A stretch of 64,000 nt of DNA, from positions 1-64,000 of the forward strand of contig KN805404.1 of NCBI GenBank assembly GCA_000818945.1. The letters are read 5' to 3'. Shown piece by piece: positions 19,711 to 29,746 of the stretch; within the stretch, counting starts at the first letter, position 1, and each line of letters begins with the position of its first letter. The translations under genes were made by a program, and so were the position numbers. This DNA is from Schizochytrium sp. CCTCC M209059 (taxonomy: Eukaryota; Sar; Bigyra; Thraustochytrida; Thraustochytriidae). The notes under the pieces were generated by a model. It did no database searches. It was not told the DNA's origin and saw only the letters and a program-made list of their open reading frames with translations.

Positions 19711-21312
19711 TTAGCAGCTGTCGGGAGGCATGTTCGCTGCGCAAGATCCGCACGAGCTAGAATCGACGCAGTCGTGGCCCCAGTCCATTGTGTCCATGTA
19801 GCATGCCAAAAGAGGATTCTGCATGTTCTCGCCATTGTCGCGCGAGTTACGGCGTGGGTTGTCGCGTTCCCATCCAGACCCGCACATAAGCGTCCCTGTG
19901 GAACCGTCCGCGAGTGTAGCGTGGCCAGTGTTTGGGTGCATAATGCCGACGGCATGACCGAGCTCATGGGCCAAATGCGTCTCGTCCACACCACAGCTAA
20001 CCATTTCATCGGATGTGATGATCTTGGCGCTTGCAGTGCCACTCCCCCAGCACGCGCCACCACCATGCAGGCTCGAGGGCGAAAATTTCGGCACGAAGAA
20101 TACTTCTACACAGCTCGGATCGTTGACCTCGCTGCGCAGGGAGGCCTCCTCGCTCTCCGTGACGACGGCATACTTGCCGCTGTTGTCGTTAATGGTTACC
20201 CAATCTTTCCAGTAAAAGCTCAGATCGACCTTACCCCACTGCAGGTTGGCGCCTGGGCGCCCAAAGTTGAGACCCGCGCCAGAATACGTGTACGTGTATG
20301 AGCCACCGATGCAGAGACCAAGAAAGTTCCACCCACTGCACGAGCGTTGGCGAATGCGCACGGGCTGAACGCAAAGCTGATAATTCTCCTCCTGAAGCGG
20401 AAAGGGCCAAATGATGACGGGCGGGACCGGCCAAAGCGGGTCATACCGCGTCCAAATACCAGTGAGATCCATAAGCTCCAAGGAGCTTGGAACACCGTCC
20501 TCTTTGAGCAGAGCAGCAACCGATTGATGCGGGTTGACAACCTCGATCCGCGCGGAACCGGCGAAGCGCACCTTGACCATACGCGAAAGGTCGTTCTCGT
20601 CCTTGAGCATGGCCTGTACGTCGTCGTTTCCTTCGGTGTTGTCCAACGCAACCTCAACAATGGCCTCCGTCATTTCGCTCACGAAGACGCCATCTTCCAG
20701 CTTGGTAGGCTCAACAACATCGTCGACTTTCGGGCTGTGCAGGAAGCCACGCACCTTGACCGAGCATTGCTTTTCGTTGCACTCTGGCGCCGGAGTCTCC
20801 TTTCCGCTCGGAGTCGAAGCGAAACTCCATTCACCGGGCGAGCCGTCAGGGTTGAATCCGAGACCAGTGAGAGAAAGTCTGCCCACGCCATCGGGTCCGA
20901 GGTTGAGGTTAAGGCCACCTCCCGTCATGACCAGGCGGGGCTTCAAGTTGGTCTCATGCTCCGCGACCGTCTCGAGAAGGCGCTTCTCGGTCAGGGTCTC
21001 GTCCTTTTTCACAAAGCAGCAGCCGCAGCCCGAGGAAGCGCTCGCATCGAGTCCGCAGAACTCTCGATGGGGTGCAATCCAGCGATACTCGGACCCCATG
21101 CGAAGGCACTCGTCCTTGGGAAGGCACTTGCCTCCAAGCTTTTCGCAACGAGGCTGAAGTTCGCACGTCTCCTTTTCTTCTTCGCCGGTTTCGCTTGTGG
21201 ATTCTTCAAGACCACGAAAGCTCGGCGAGGAAAGCTTTTCGGCACTTGTTGACGTACTTGCCACAAGAAGCACAACGGCGAGCGACACGAGGGCGCTCTT
21301 GGCCGTCTTCAT
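19711..21312 (-). CDS. Secreted metzincin-type zinc metalloprotease
   Basis: This is a 533-residue putative secreted protease. Residues 1-24 form a signal peptide (MKTAKSALVSLAVVLLVAST). A Cys-rich segment with a CGCC cluster follows at about 45-110. The catalytic zinc motif HELGHAVGIMH (HExxHxxGxxH) is near residue 446, with a Met shortly after (LMCGSG) that could form the Met-turn. The end is Cys-rich (about 510-533). The motif places it in the metzincins, possibly near gametolysin or matrixin families, but I cannot fix the subfamily. It should hydrolyse extracellular protein, fitting an osmotrophic lifestyle. It is convergent with the GARP gene and starts with an ATG directly before the signal peptide. 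Confidence 0.85.
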   Translation of the reverse strand: MKTAKSALVSLAVVLLVASTSTSAEKLSSPSFRGLEESTSETGEEEKETCELQPRCEKLGGKCLPKDECLRMGSEYRWIAPHREFCGLDASASSGCGCCFVKKDETLTEKRLLETVAEHETNLKPRLVMTGGGLNLNLGPDGVGRLSLTGLGFNPDGSPGEWSFASTPSGKETPAPECNEKQCSVKVRGFLHSPKVDDVVEPTKLEDGVFVSEMTEAIVEVALDNTEGNDDVQAMLKDENDLSRMVKVRFAGSARIEVVNPHQSVAALLKEDGVPSSLELMDLTGIWTRYDPLWPVPPVIIWPFPLQEENYQLCVQPVRIRQRSCSGWNFLGLCIGGSYTYTYSGAGLNFGRPGANLQWGKVDLSFYWKDWVTINDNSGKYAVVTESEEASLRSEVNDPSCVEVFFVPKFSPSSLHGGGACWGSGTASAKIITSDEMVSCGVDETHLAHELGHAVGIMHPNTGHATLADGSTGTLMCGSGWERDNPRRNSRDNGENMQNPLLACYMDTMDWGHDCVDSSSCGSCAANMPPDSC

Positions 21313-22583
21313 CTTGCCGGGCTCAGTAATTCCTCGTCAACGACGATTTCGAGGATCGCGAGGGATCGCACGATCAATTTGCTTCTTGTTGATGTTTTGG
21401 ATGTCTTGGCTTTGGATTTGAGTTGCAGGTTTGCTTTCGATTGGTTTTCGCGTTTAGATTGCTCTTCTTCATCATATTTTTAGTGACACGTAGAGAAGAC
21501 CATAAGCGGAGTCTCGTCGCAACATCTGCCCCTATCACTTCACTTGCCTCATCTTGTAATACCTTCCCGCACCCATATGATCCACTATCTTTCCCTCTGT
21601 CAAACCACTCTCTCGGAGCCGCTACCGCCCGCCAGCTCACTTGTGGCCGGCTGAGAGGAAATGATACGTCCGCCGGGGCCATCCTGCCCCAGCGAGCGTG
21701 CCCGCTGGCTTTTACCTTCTCCAATTTAGAATGATGGCCACAGGGCCGACTCCTTTTCCACCGCGGAGAACGCACACACGCGCGCGCAAGAAAGAGGGGT
21801 CGGCCTTTGCGGCTGTCCGTCGCCGCGCTCACGCTAGACGGATGTACGGGCCCGTCTGTGCGTCTCAGGCCCGATTCGTGCGTGCATGCGTACATCCCCT
21901 TTCGACTACGATCGTTTGCACATCTCCGGCGGCCGTGTCGAGACGAGTCCCAAGTCGCCCCACAGTTGCTGTGCCCGGCTCCCTGTCGACTTCGTGTCAC
22001 TATGCGCCGATCACCAGCGCTTCTAGCTGGGCCCAAGAAAGGAAGAAACAAGGGAACTCGTGTGCCTCCAGGCTTGCGTGAGACTGGGCCTGATGGGAGC
22101 CAGATTGCCAACACCCGGCGGCGTTCGCCGAGTCAGCGGCACGGGGTGGAAATCTCCCGCGAGCGAGCTCCCAAGCCAGCAACGACCGTCCCCCACCCAC
22201 CCACTCTCGCGTGCGCCTCTCCGGTTTTGTAGTTGAGGGAAGCCAGCGCCGACGCAACTGGCTGGTTCGAATGGCCGAGGCGGCCGAAGTCGTCCCCCGC
22301 CCTGGGCCGTATATGTACGCTGAGCAAAAAAGCGAAGTGAATTCTAGCCTGGCAGCTGCACAGCGCCGCTGAGGTGGATGCGTTGTGTTCATGAAAGAGA
22401 TGGTCGTGCGAAGATTCGAGAATCCTGTGCTCGCTCTTTGCTTTGAGTTGAACAAGTGCAGATAGCAAGCAAAAGAGCCGAAACAGGAGACCTAATCGCG
22501 TAGAAGAATCTCGAGAGATTGGCCAAGTTTACACAGAAATTGCAAGAACTTTACGAATCTACACTAGAGTAACCTACTTGCAA
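21313..22583. other. Intergenic, leader of metzincin and 3' flank of transporter gene
   Basis: This 1.3 kb lies between two minus-strand genes and should contain the metzincin promoter. Open frames here are GC-rich and compositional. I find no RNA gene, repeat array or mobile element. Confidence 0.45.
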
Positions 22584-23846
22584 TTAGTCCAATTTGGACC
22601 GCGAACGGGAGGTACGCGACATTGGCCGTGTGCCATCGCCGTTGTTCTTGGAGGGCAACAAGCCTTGAGCGGCTTGTTGCACATCATCTAGCCAATCGCG
22701 AAGAAGCGATAAATCCAGTGTCTTGAGACTGGGGAACTGGTCGTCCAGATGGCCGTGCAGGCTACGCAACGCGTCGGCCGACTCGTCCATAAAGGTCTCA
22801 ATACGCGCACGTTGCGGCGGCGGGCACCCATATAGAGCAACGGCGCAGGCCACGAGAGCAGCGCCAATGACAAAGGCGGCTCCAGGGCGAAAGTCGAAAA
22901 GAATCACTGAGGCGAGAGACGAGATGATCATTGAAATAGCAGTGGCAAAAGTCTTGGCCATGTTACTTGTGTAGCGAAGAACAGCGCCAATAATGAGACC
23001 GCCGCAAGCCTGAAGTAGAATCACGAACCACACGAGGCCGGTAAAACCGTGGAAGAAACCTTGCGAGCGAATTGAGGCACCGTCCTTGTGCAGTGTCATG
23101 GCGATGCCTAGAATCGACGAAAATCCCGCCAGCGTGAGGTTCTTAAACCACAAAGAGGAAACAACCCGACTCAGGCCGGTTGAGTCCCCTGTACTCTTGA
23201 ACAGCTTCTCTGTGTACGTGCCTGCGATAGAGGAAAGGACCGCGGCGGCCAAGGTGGCGCTAATGCCCACGGTGGTGTGCAAGGCACTGGAGGTTTCGTC
23301 ACGGTCAGCCGGCGAGGGTTGCGGTTTAGATGTTGATAGAGCTACGAGACAGACGCCTGAAAAAAGAAGACCGATGGCGACCTTGGCGACAGCGTCGATG
23401 CGTCTTCCTAACATAATGTTGGCGGCAAAGGCAGCAAACACCACCTTAAGCTGGTAGACGACCTGAAAGACGGCAGCATCGAGGTGGCCGAGCGCGAAAA
23501 AGGTCAGTTTGTTCTGCACGAGGTAGAGCAGCGATGGCACAGCCAGGAGCAAGACCTCCTTGTTCCCGCTGGCGGCAAGCAGCTCGGCTCCCACGCGTTC
23601 AGGGTGTTTCGGGTTTTCCGCGAGCAAGGCGGCCAGCGAGAGAGCGAACTTGACGATTTCTGTCGTGACGACGACGGCGCTCGTGGAGAAGGGTGTCGAC
23701 GCGCGCCGTCGGGCCAGAGCCATAAAAACGACCACCAAGGTGTTCTGCGCCACGAGACTCGCCAAAATGAGCGCGCTGCTGACGGCGCCCGTGCCGCCAG
23801 GGCCGCTCGCGCGGCGCGGCCCGCGCAGGTCCGCCTCGCTGGCCAT
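22584..23846 (-). CDS. Nucleotide-sugar transporter (SLC35A-like)
   Basis: This is a 420-residue multipass protein with about ten hydrophobic segments, the usual topology of Golgi or ER antiporters exchanging a nucleotide sugar for the nucleoside monophosphate. Family-like sequences include VPSLLYLVQNKLTFFALGHL, DAAVFQVVYQLKVVFAA and the C-terminal GLIIGAVLRYTSNMAKTFA, all typical of the UDP-galactose/UDP-GlcNAc/CMP-sialic acid transporter group. The substrate cannot be read from sequence. The last ~70 residues are hydrophilic and likely cytosolic. The ATG at 23846 is used. The gene is divergent from the PhoD-like gene over only 238 bases. Confidence 0.9.
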   Translation of the reverse strand: MASEADLRGPRRASGPGGTGAVSSALILASLVAQNTLVVVFMALARRRASTPFSTSAVVVTTEIVKFALSLAALLAENPKHPERVGAELLAASGNKEVLLLAVPSLLYLVQNKLTFFALGHLDAAVFQVVYQLKVVFAAFAANIMLGRRIDAVAKVAIGLLFSGVCLVALSTSKPQPSPADRDETSSALHTTVGISATLAAAVLSSIAGTYTEKLFKSTGDSTGLSRVVSSLWFKNLTLAGFSSILGIAMTLHKDGASIRSQGFFHGFTGLVWFVILLQACGGLIIGAVLRYTSNMAKTFATAISMIISSLASVILFDFRPGAAFVIGAALVACAVALYGCPPPQRARIETFMDESADALRSLHGHLDDQFPSLKTLDLSLLRDWLDDVQQAAQGLLPSKNNGDGTRPMSRTSRSRSKLD

Positions 23847-24084
23847 CCTCAGCTGCCCTCTCCCGAGGTCTCGCGACGCTGTTCACCTAAAAGCAGTTCT
23901 GTCACGGTGCATCCCGGTGCCGCTCCGGCTCTGACTCTAATGTAAATAACAGTGAGTGAGCGCGTCCAGCACGTGAATGATTGATTGATTGATTGATTGA
24001 CAGTAAATGAATGAATGAATGAATGAATGGAATACCAGTATAGTCTGGTAGCGCGTGCGGCGAGGCGCCCTTCCCAAGGGCCCG
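23847..24084. promoter_or_regulatory. Short bidirectional promoter region
   Basis: Only 238 bases separate the start codons of two divergent genes, so both promoters and 5' leaders must fit here. It contains a (TTGA)n run at about 23980-24000 directly followed by a (AATG)n run at about 24006-24029. Bidirectional activity is inferred from spacing. Confidence 0.5.
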
Positions 24085-25659
24085 ATGCCGGCGCGCGCGC
24101 AGGGTCGAGGGGCGTCCGCCCTTGCTCTCCTCGCCGCTCTCGCCGCCCTCGCCGCCCTCGTTTCCGCGGCGCCACCTGCCGCTTCCGGGTCCGGGTCCGC
24201 AGGCGTGCAATGGGCTTGGATCGGCGGCCTTGAGGACTCAGGCGCCGTGCTCAAGGCAAGGCTCGCCGGTAACGCCACGGGCGGCCGCGCGGAGGTGCGC
24301 TGGGCCCAGGATTATGATGAGGAGACGGAGGAAGCCGCAGATCAAGTCGCAGTCTTTGACGCTACGCATGTCGGGCCATTTGGCGTGGCGGAGATCCTGC
24401 TTCATGGTCTGCCGGCCGCGACGCGGTTCGAGTATAGCGTTCAGGCCACCGGAGCTGATGGGGTGGTGGTCGGGAAAAAGACGCGAGGCAGATTCCGTAC
24501 AACCGCAGCAAAGGGGGCGCCCATGGATTTTGCGTTTGGTTTCGCGTCGTGCGCAGACAACCACTCTAATGCAATCATCTTTGATGTGATTCGCGAACAC
24601 GATCCGCTCTTTTTCATGCACATGGGCGATCTTCATTACGGAAACGTAGACAGGAACGAGAGCGCGCTCTTTCATGCCATGTATGATCAAGTCATGTCAA
24701 ATCCGCGCCAGGCGCGGTTTTTTCGCGATGTCCCGCTCGCCTACATGTTTGACGACCACGATTTTGGCCCAAACAACAGTGACGAGAGCTCGCCCGGTCG
24801 TGAAGCTTCAATTGCAGCTTTTCTGGAGGCCGTGCCAACGTACCCGCTTGCGGCGTACGATAAAGGTCCGCAGCACTCGCGACGCGCAGATGGCAAGCTC
24901 CCAAGTGTGTATTTTTCCTTTACGTTGGGCCGCATCCGTTTTCTCGTGACGGACACGAGCTCCTCGAAGCGGGGCCGCGAGACTGCACTCGGAGAGGAAC
25001 AGCTTGAATGGTTTCTTCGATCTCTTCGGGAAGCCGCACAAGATTCGCGTGTGGGTCAGATTATATGGGTGAGCACGATGCCGTGGGTCACGATACATGA
25101 CAAGTGGGCTGTCTTCACAAACGATCGTAAGCGTATTGTAGAAACAATCGAGGAGCTGGGGCTTCAGAGAAAGCTGGTGCAGCTCGCAGGAGACGCCCAC
25201 ATGCTTGCGTTGGACGATGGCGAGCACGTTGCAGGCGGTTTTCCAGTCTTTCAGTCTGCAGCTCTCGATGCCAAACCTACTTGTAAAGGCGGACCATATT
25301 CTCACGGAATTTATCCTGGCCGAGGCCAGTACGGCTGGCTCGAGGTTCGTGATGATGGCAAGCAGGTCTGTCTCACGATTCAAGGCAGACGTGTGGACCT
25401 GGACACAGGTCGTGAACATACGCTCCTGCAATTCGACACGTGCGACTCGTCCAACAACAGTCCGCGCCGCACTTATTATCCGAGCCCGCCATGGGTCGAG
25501 CGCATATGGAAGGTGGTCAAGAAAACATGCGTGCCCGAGTCCTACATGGTATATTTTGACAGCTTCACAGTGTCCTTGCGCATGGTGTTTACAGATTACG
25601 CATTGCCTGCCCTCTTGCTCATCCCTGTGGGTTTGTTCCTTCGACAACGCGCCATCTAG
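24085..25659 (+). CDS. PhoD-like alkaline phosphatase, membrane-anchored
   Basis: This 524-residue metallophosphatase should release phosphate from esters at the cell surface or in the secretory pathway. An N-terminal hydrophobic signal sequence (ALALLAALAALAALVSAAP) is followed by a beta-sandwich-like region and then the PhoD core: FGFASCADN, MGDLHYGN, MFDDHDFGPNNSD, WVSTMPW and the late LAGDAHMLALDDGEH, which supply Asp, Asn and His metal ligands. A C-terminal hydrophobic helix (YALPALLLIPVGLFL) ends the protein, suggesting a type I anchor. The open frame begins at a GTG (24055), so I use the first ATG at 24085. Substrate preference is unknown. Surface phosphate scavenging is an inference. 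Confidence 0.9.
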   Translation: MPARAQGRGASALALLAALAALAALVSAAPPAASGSGSAGVQWAWIGGLEDSGAVLKARLAGNATGGRAEVRWAQDYDEETEEAADQVAVFDATHVGPFGVAEILLHGLPAATRFEYSVQATGADGVVVGKKTRGRFRTTAAKGAPMDFAFGFASCADNHSNAIIFDVIREHDPLFFMHMGDLHYGNVDRNESALFHAMYDQVMSNPRQARFFRDVPLAYMFDDHDFGPNNSDESSPGREASIAAFLEAVPTYPLAAYDKGPQHSRRADGKLPSVYFSFTLGRIRFLVTDTSSSKRGRETALGEEQLEWFLRSLREAAQDSRVGQIIWVSTMPWVTIHDKWAVFTNDRKRIVETIEELGLQRKLVQLAGDAHMLALDDGEHVAGGFPVFQSAALDAKPTCKGGPYSHGIYPGRGQYGWLEVRDDGKQVCLTIQGRRVDLDTGREHTLLQFDTCDSSNNSPRRTYYPSPPWVERIWKVVKKTCVPESYMVYFDSFTVSLRMVFTDYALPALLLIPVGLFLRQRAI

Positions 25660-25957
25660 CGACCGAGACAAGTCCTTTCTTCACCCTCTTCTTTCGCCGA
25701 AAGTTGACACATTGAGTGTAATTTTTTCGGAGAGAGACAAACAAAGAAACATGAAAATAATCATTTCACGCACGATTTTCCACAACTTTATTTCAATGCA
25801 AGAAAGGGCAATGTCAATGAAGAAAGCAGATATATCTGCTCATGTCAACAGTTGAAGAGTTTAAGGCAAAGCACGATTGCGTTATGTTGAAATGCGAAGA
25901 AGGAATTTTCGCAGGTGAGAGAGGAAGGATGAAAAGGTACAAGGCGCGAAACGAAGC

Positions 25958-28069
25958 TCACACGCTGTGCTCGTCGCCACCCCGGCCCCCTCCTCCGCCA
26001 GGAAATCCCCACGAGCTCTCAAGCAGAACCCGGTCGCTAAAGTCAAAGTCCTGAGAGAGCAGCATAGTGAGCGTCGTTGGTACAAAGGAATACGGAGCAT
26101 TGAAAAACACAAAAAGCATAGCACCCACATCGGCAAGTACCTTGACTCCCGAAAGCAAAAGCTGACTGCTGCCTTCCTCGAGCCAGACGGTCGAGCTTGC
26201 AATTTTCGAGGCCTCATGCAGACCGACAAGAATCATCGATCCAGTTGCCGCGACTCGTCCGTAGCGCATGGCCATGGCACGTTTCCAATTGTTTGAAGAA
26301 GCGCCACTTCCAGGAGCATATGCACTCTGTGATCCCATTTGGCTTGGAGGCGGGGGCGAAGGGTGAGCGCCCGGTCCGGGGGCGCCCATGTGTGGCTGGC
26401 CTCCATTCGGTGCAATAGTCTGTGGACTTGGCGCATGTTGCCCAGGACCAAAGCCCGCTTGCGGCGGCGCGGAACCGCCAAAGGCAGGACCTGCTCCAGG
26501 TGCGGGCCCTGGTCCTCCAGGGTATCCAGGAACGCTGTGAGCCGTGGGCGAAGGTGCATTGGGCCGCACACTGTAGGAAGGAGCCCCGGGGCCTCCAACC
26601 GAGGGTGGTGGCGCAGCCGCCGACGGCGGGACGACAACATTGGAAGGGGGAGGCTGCGCCACAGGTGTGCCTGTGCGGTACGCGTCAAGCCACGAGGGCG
26701 GAGGCCGCTCTGAAATTGTTGCTGGATCTGAGACACCGCGTAGCGCCACAAGGGTACGTAAGGCGCCCCAGCAGAACCCAATAATACCGGCTGCAATAAT
26801 GGACATGAATGGGTCAAGGTATTCCTCTGACTTTTCGAGACGACGAATGAACTGCATCCATCCCGATTTTCTTACCTCTTCGAAGCTTGGGCGAACGCGC
26901 TGCATGTACATCCAGTCCAGGTTGGGAACGGTGTCCGGGGCCTGTCGTTGCGTGTCGGGGATGTTCTTGAAGATTTCGAGACCAAGGTCGAGCGTGGGCG
27001 CAGTGAGCAGCACCTCCTCCCAGTCGCGATCCTGCAGCCTGATATAGAGATCGTGCGTGCCGAGACCGCGCGCGAGGGCAGTAAAGGTGGGAACAAGACG
27101 AGGAGCAATCTCCGGATGCATCCGAATGAGTTTCTCCGCGAGACGCGCAAGTGCGAATCCAAGGTCTTGGTACCAAATTTCCAAGCGAATGCTGTCGGCA
27201 TGAGAGATCCTGTCCGCTCCTGAGCCACGGTGCCCGCCGCTTCCACCTACGCGAAAAGATCCTTGAACCTGAAAGGATCCAGGTCCGGTGCCCATGATCG
27301 ATGCCCGCAAATCTTTACGACCGCTCTCCACGAGCGACGCAAGCTTGTTGAGCACCGGGACAAGGGCTTCTACGTGTGAGTCAAGGGCGGATACAGAAGC
27401 TTCCTTGTTGTAGCGGCGCTCCTCGACGTCCATGTCCGCGAGCGAACCGATGCTGCGGACGAGGACATCGAGCGCCGAGACTGGATCGCCACAATCGAGA
27501 CAGACGGATTCGTGCCACTGCGTGAGCGCCGTGACCAAAGCGTCGACGAGGTCGGAATCTTGCAAAACCTTTTTGGCCACGCGGCGCTGCGAGACGAGGT
27601 CGCAGAGCAAGTTCGCCGAAGGATCAACGATGGAGGGTTCCTCGGATCGAAGTCCCGAGAGGATGGCCTTGTGTAGGACATTTTCTCGAAGTAGAATGGG
27701 CGCTGCATTGAGAAAATAAGAGTAGGTTTTGCCGTGGTTGATGCGAAGGCTGTCATGGAGGTCGTGCAGCGCCTCCTCGGTGCGCTGAAAGCCCCAGGCC
27801 TCGGTTTCAGCCTTGCGAACCCACTCGGCTGCCTCGCCATCAGTGTCAGCAAGGTCTAGAGCGTGCTCAACGAATTGCGTGCCGGCCATGAAGACCACAA
27901 AGAACCCGAGAGCGAGGGAAGGCCGCGGCGGGAAGTCGACCTGGCGATAAAAGGCGAGTCCGCGTTTCGCTTGGCCGAGGGGCTGTGCTTGCGCTCCTCG
28001 GGCAAACGCACGAAGCGGGCCAGGGCCTGCTCGTGTGAAGAGCATACTCCTCGCTAGAGGCGCCCTCAT
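25958..28069 (-). CDS. Proline-rich, probably mitochondrial membrane protein of unknown function
   Basis: This encodes 703 residues that I do not recognise. The first ~45 residues are Arg/Ala-rich without acidic residues, like a mitochondrial presequence. They are followed by a hydrophobic segment at about 51-66 (LALGFFVVFMAG). The middle (about 100-400) is helical and has leucine-rich stretches reminiscent of armadillo-type repeats (ANLLCDLVSQRRVAKKVL). A second hydrophobic helix at about 417-440 precedes a Pro/Gly-rich linker (about 455-590), and two more hydrophobic segments lie near 600-615 and 640-660. The C-terminus ends in a Gly run. It is convergent with the PhoD gene. The mitochondrial location is inferred from composition only. 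Confidence 0.75.
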   Translation of the reverse strand: MRAPLARSMLFTRAGPGPLRAFARGAQAQPLGQAKRGLAFYRQVDFPPRPSLALGFFVVFMAGTQFVEHALDLADTDGEAAEWVRKAETEAWGFQRTEEALHDLHDSLRINHGKTYSYFLNAAPILLRENVLHKAILSGLRSEEPSIVDPSANLLCDLVSQRRVAKKVLQDSDLVDALVTALTQWHESVCLDCGDPVSALDVLVRSIGSLADMDVEERRYNKEASVSALDSHVEALVPVLNKLASLVESGRKDLRASIMGTGPGSFQVQGSFRVGGSGGHRGSGADRISHADSIRLEIWYQDLGFALARLAEKLIRMHPEIAPRLVPTFTALARGLGTHDLYIRLQDRDWEEVLLTAPTLDLGLEIFKNIPDTQRQAPDTVPNLDWMYMQRVRPSFEEVRKSGWMQFIRRLEKSEEYLDPFMSIIAAGIIGFCWGALRTLVALRGVSDPATISERPPPSWLDAYRTGTPVAQPPPSNVVVPPSAAAPPPSVGGPGAPSYSVRPNAPSPTAHSVPGYPGGPGPAPGAGPAFGGSAPPQAGFGPGQHAPSPQTIAPNGGQPHMGAPGPGAHPSPPPPSQMGSQSAYAPGSGASSNNWKRAMAMRYGRVAATGSMILVGLHEASKIASSTVWLEEGSSQLLLSGVKVLADVGAMLFVFFNAPYSFVPTTLTMLLSQDFDFSDRVLLESSWGFPGGGGGRGGDEHSV

Positions 28070-28861
28070 CTTTCCTTTGGCCTATACAGCTCGTCGTGGA
28101 CCTACTTCGACGCCTTCGAGCGTCTGGGCTTCGCGAGCCCTGAGGCTCGCTCGTTCTCGCGCGCCGACGACGAGACGAACGACGACACGAAAGATAAGAT
28201 AGCTTGTACGCCCGACGCGCGGCCCCTTCGGCACAGCGAGGTTCGGCAGAGCACTGCACGGCGTGGCCCGGGACTGCACGGCGCGGCGCGGCGCGGCACC
28301 GCACGTCGGCCGGAGTTGCGCGTTTGCCTTCGCCTAAAACTCGCTCGCCTTGCTTGCTTCCTTGCTTGCTTGGGTTTGAAACAAAGGTTTGCAAGAAGGC
28401 CTTGACACGGGTCAGCCAAACCGTGGCCCGCGAAGGATCTGTCTCCCTCCCTCCCGCCCGCCCGCTGCTGCGTCGCGGCGCAGACGCAGACACGGACCCC
28501 GCGGCGCTCGCGCGGCCTCCTCTGCACGGCACTGCACTGCACTGCACGCCGCCGCCCGCGCCCGTCCCTGCCGCGCTGCGGTGTCGCCGGCCCGAGCGAG
28601 CTCACGAGAGGCGGCCTCGCGAAGGTTGGTTGATCACTTAGTAAGTTGACGCCAAGCAAAGGCGGAGCAGGGAGGCCAAGGCAGACCTGCAAGGCAGACC
28701 TGCAAGGCTGACCTGCACAGCGCGCGCGAGCTCGCGTGTCCGGCGGCGCGGCGGAAGACGCGGGCGGCGGCGGCGGCGGCGGCGGCTGCGCGAGAGCGCG
28801 AGGCCGCTCTTCCTTTGTTCTCGCGGAGCAGGGCCAGAAGGGGTCGAAAGAATTGGAGAAG
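28070..28861. other. Divergent intergenic region before U2AF35
   Basis: This very GC-rich 792 bases separates two divergent genes and should hold both promoters. It contains short direct repeats (CTGCACGGCACTGCACTGCA near 28523, and GCAGACCTGCAAG repeated at 28681-28720). No separate gene is seen. A donor-like GTAAGT at 28641 hints at a leader intron but no clear partner was found. Confidence 0.45.
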
Positions 28862-29746
28862 ATGAGCTACGGGCGTGGCGGCAGCGAGTGGCGGCGCGAG
28901 GAGAGCTACTCGCGCGGGGACTACGGCGACCGCAGAGGCGGCTATGGGTCCAGACACGGGCACGGCGGGGCGCGGGGCTTGGCGCGCATCTATGGAACGG
29001 AGCAGGATCGCCATAACTGCACGTTCTACATCAAGATGGGCGTGTGCAGGCACGGCGACAAGTGCGACCGCGCGCACAACAAGCCGGCCTTCAGCCAGAC
29101 GGTGATGATCCCGGGCATGTATCCCAACCCGTTGGCAGCAAAGGTTGCAGAGCGAAAGGACGGCTCGCTGATCCCTAAACGAGCCTCGTCCGCGGAGCGC
29201 GACCCAAACTTTGAAGAGTTCTTTGTGGATATGTTCGAAGAGGTCAGCAAGGCGGGTGAGGTGGACGAGATTGTTGTCTGCGACAATTTGTGCGACCACA
29301 TGATGGGCAACGTGTACATTAAGTTTTTCGACGAGGAGGATGCCGCCAAGTGTCTCAAGCTCGTCTCAGGGAGATACTACCAGGGCAAGCGGTTGGACGC
29401 AGAGTTCGTGCCTGTGACCGATTTTTCACTATCTCGCTGCCGGCAGTATGACCGTCGCGAGTGCGATCGTGGCGGTGCGTGCAGCTACATGCACGTAAAA
29501 CCCCTCGACCGTCGTTTGCAAGATGATCTTTTCGAAGATCAGCCGTACAAGGGTCAACGAAGTGCCGAGCTGCGCAGGCGGCTATCGCAGAGCCGGTCGC
29601 CAAGTCCGGCATACCGCTCTCGACGCCGGGGCAGGTCACGGTCACGTTCGTATGAGCGTGACTCGCGATCGTATGGCGGCCGAAGCTCGGTCAGGTCGCG
29701 GTCACCGCCTCGAGAGCGGCGTCATGGGGGCCATGATCGTCGATAA
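28862..29746 (+). CDS. U2AF1: U2AF35 splicing factor (U2AF small subunit)
   Basis: This 294-residue nuclear protein should recognise the AG of the 3' splice site as partner of U2AF65. After a Gly/Arg-rich N-terminus come the first CCCH zinc finger (CTFYIKMGVCRHGDKCDRAH, about 55-75), a UHM/RRM domain (about 110-200, with NVYIKFFDEEDAAKCL), the second CCCH finger (CRQYDRRECDRGGACSYMH, about 200-219) and an Arg/Ser-rich tail. Order and spacing match U2AF1 throughout. The residue equivalent to human Ser34 in the first finger is Asp here (KCDRAH instead of RCSRLH). The frame is open upstream from a GTG, but MSYGRGGSEW at 28862 is the only sensible ATG. An active U2AF agrees with the spliced alpha-tubulin gene nearby. 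Confidence 0.96.
   Translation: MSYGRGGSEWRREESYSRGDYGDRRGGYGSRHGHGGARGLARIYGTEQDRHNCTFYIKMGVCRHGDKCDRAHNKPAFSQTVMIPGMYPNPLAAKVAERKDGSLIPKRASSAERDPNFEEFFVDMFEEVSKAGEVDEIVVCDNLCDHMMGNVYIKFFDEEDAAKCLKLVSGRYYQGKRLDAEFVPVTDFSLSRCRQYDRRECDRGGACSYMHVKPLDRRLQDDLFEDQPYKGQRSAELRRRLSQSRSPSPAYRSRRRGRSRSRSYERDSRSYGGRSSVRSRSPPRERRHGGHDRR

Noticed and set aside
22258..22285. GGTTCGAATGG, similar to a tRNA B box
   Set aside because: The CC end of the box is missing and no acceptor stem, A box or anticodon arm can be drawn around it.
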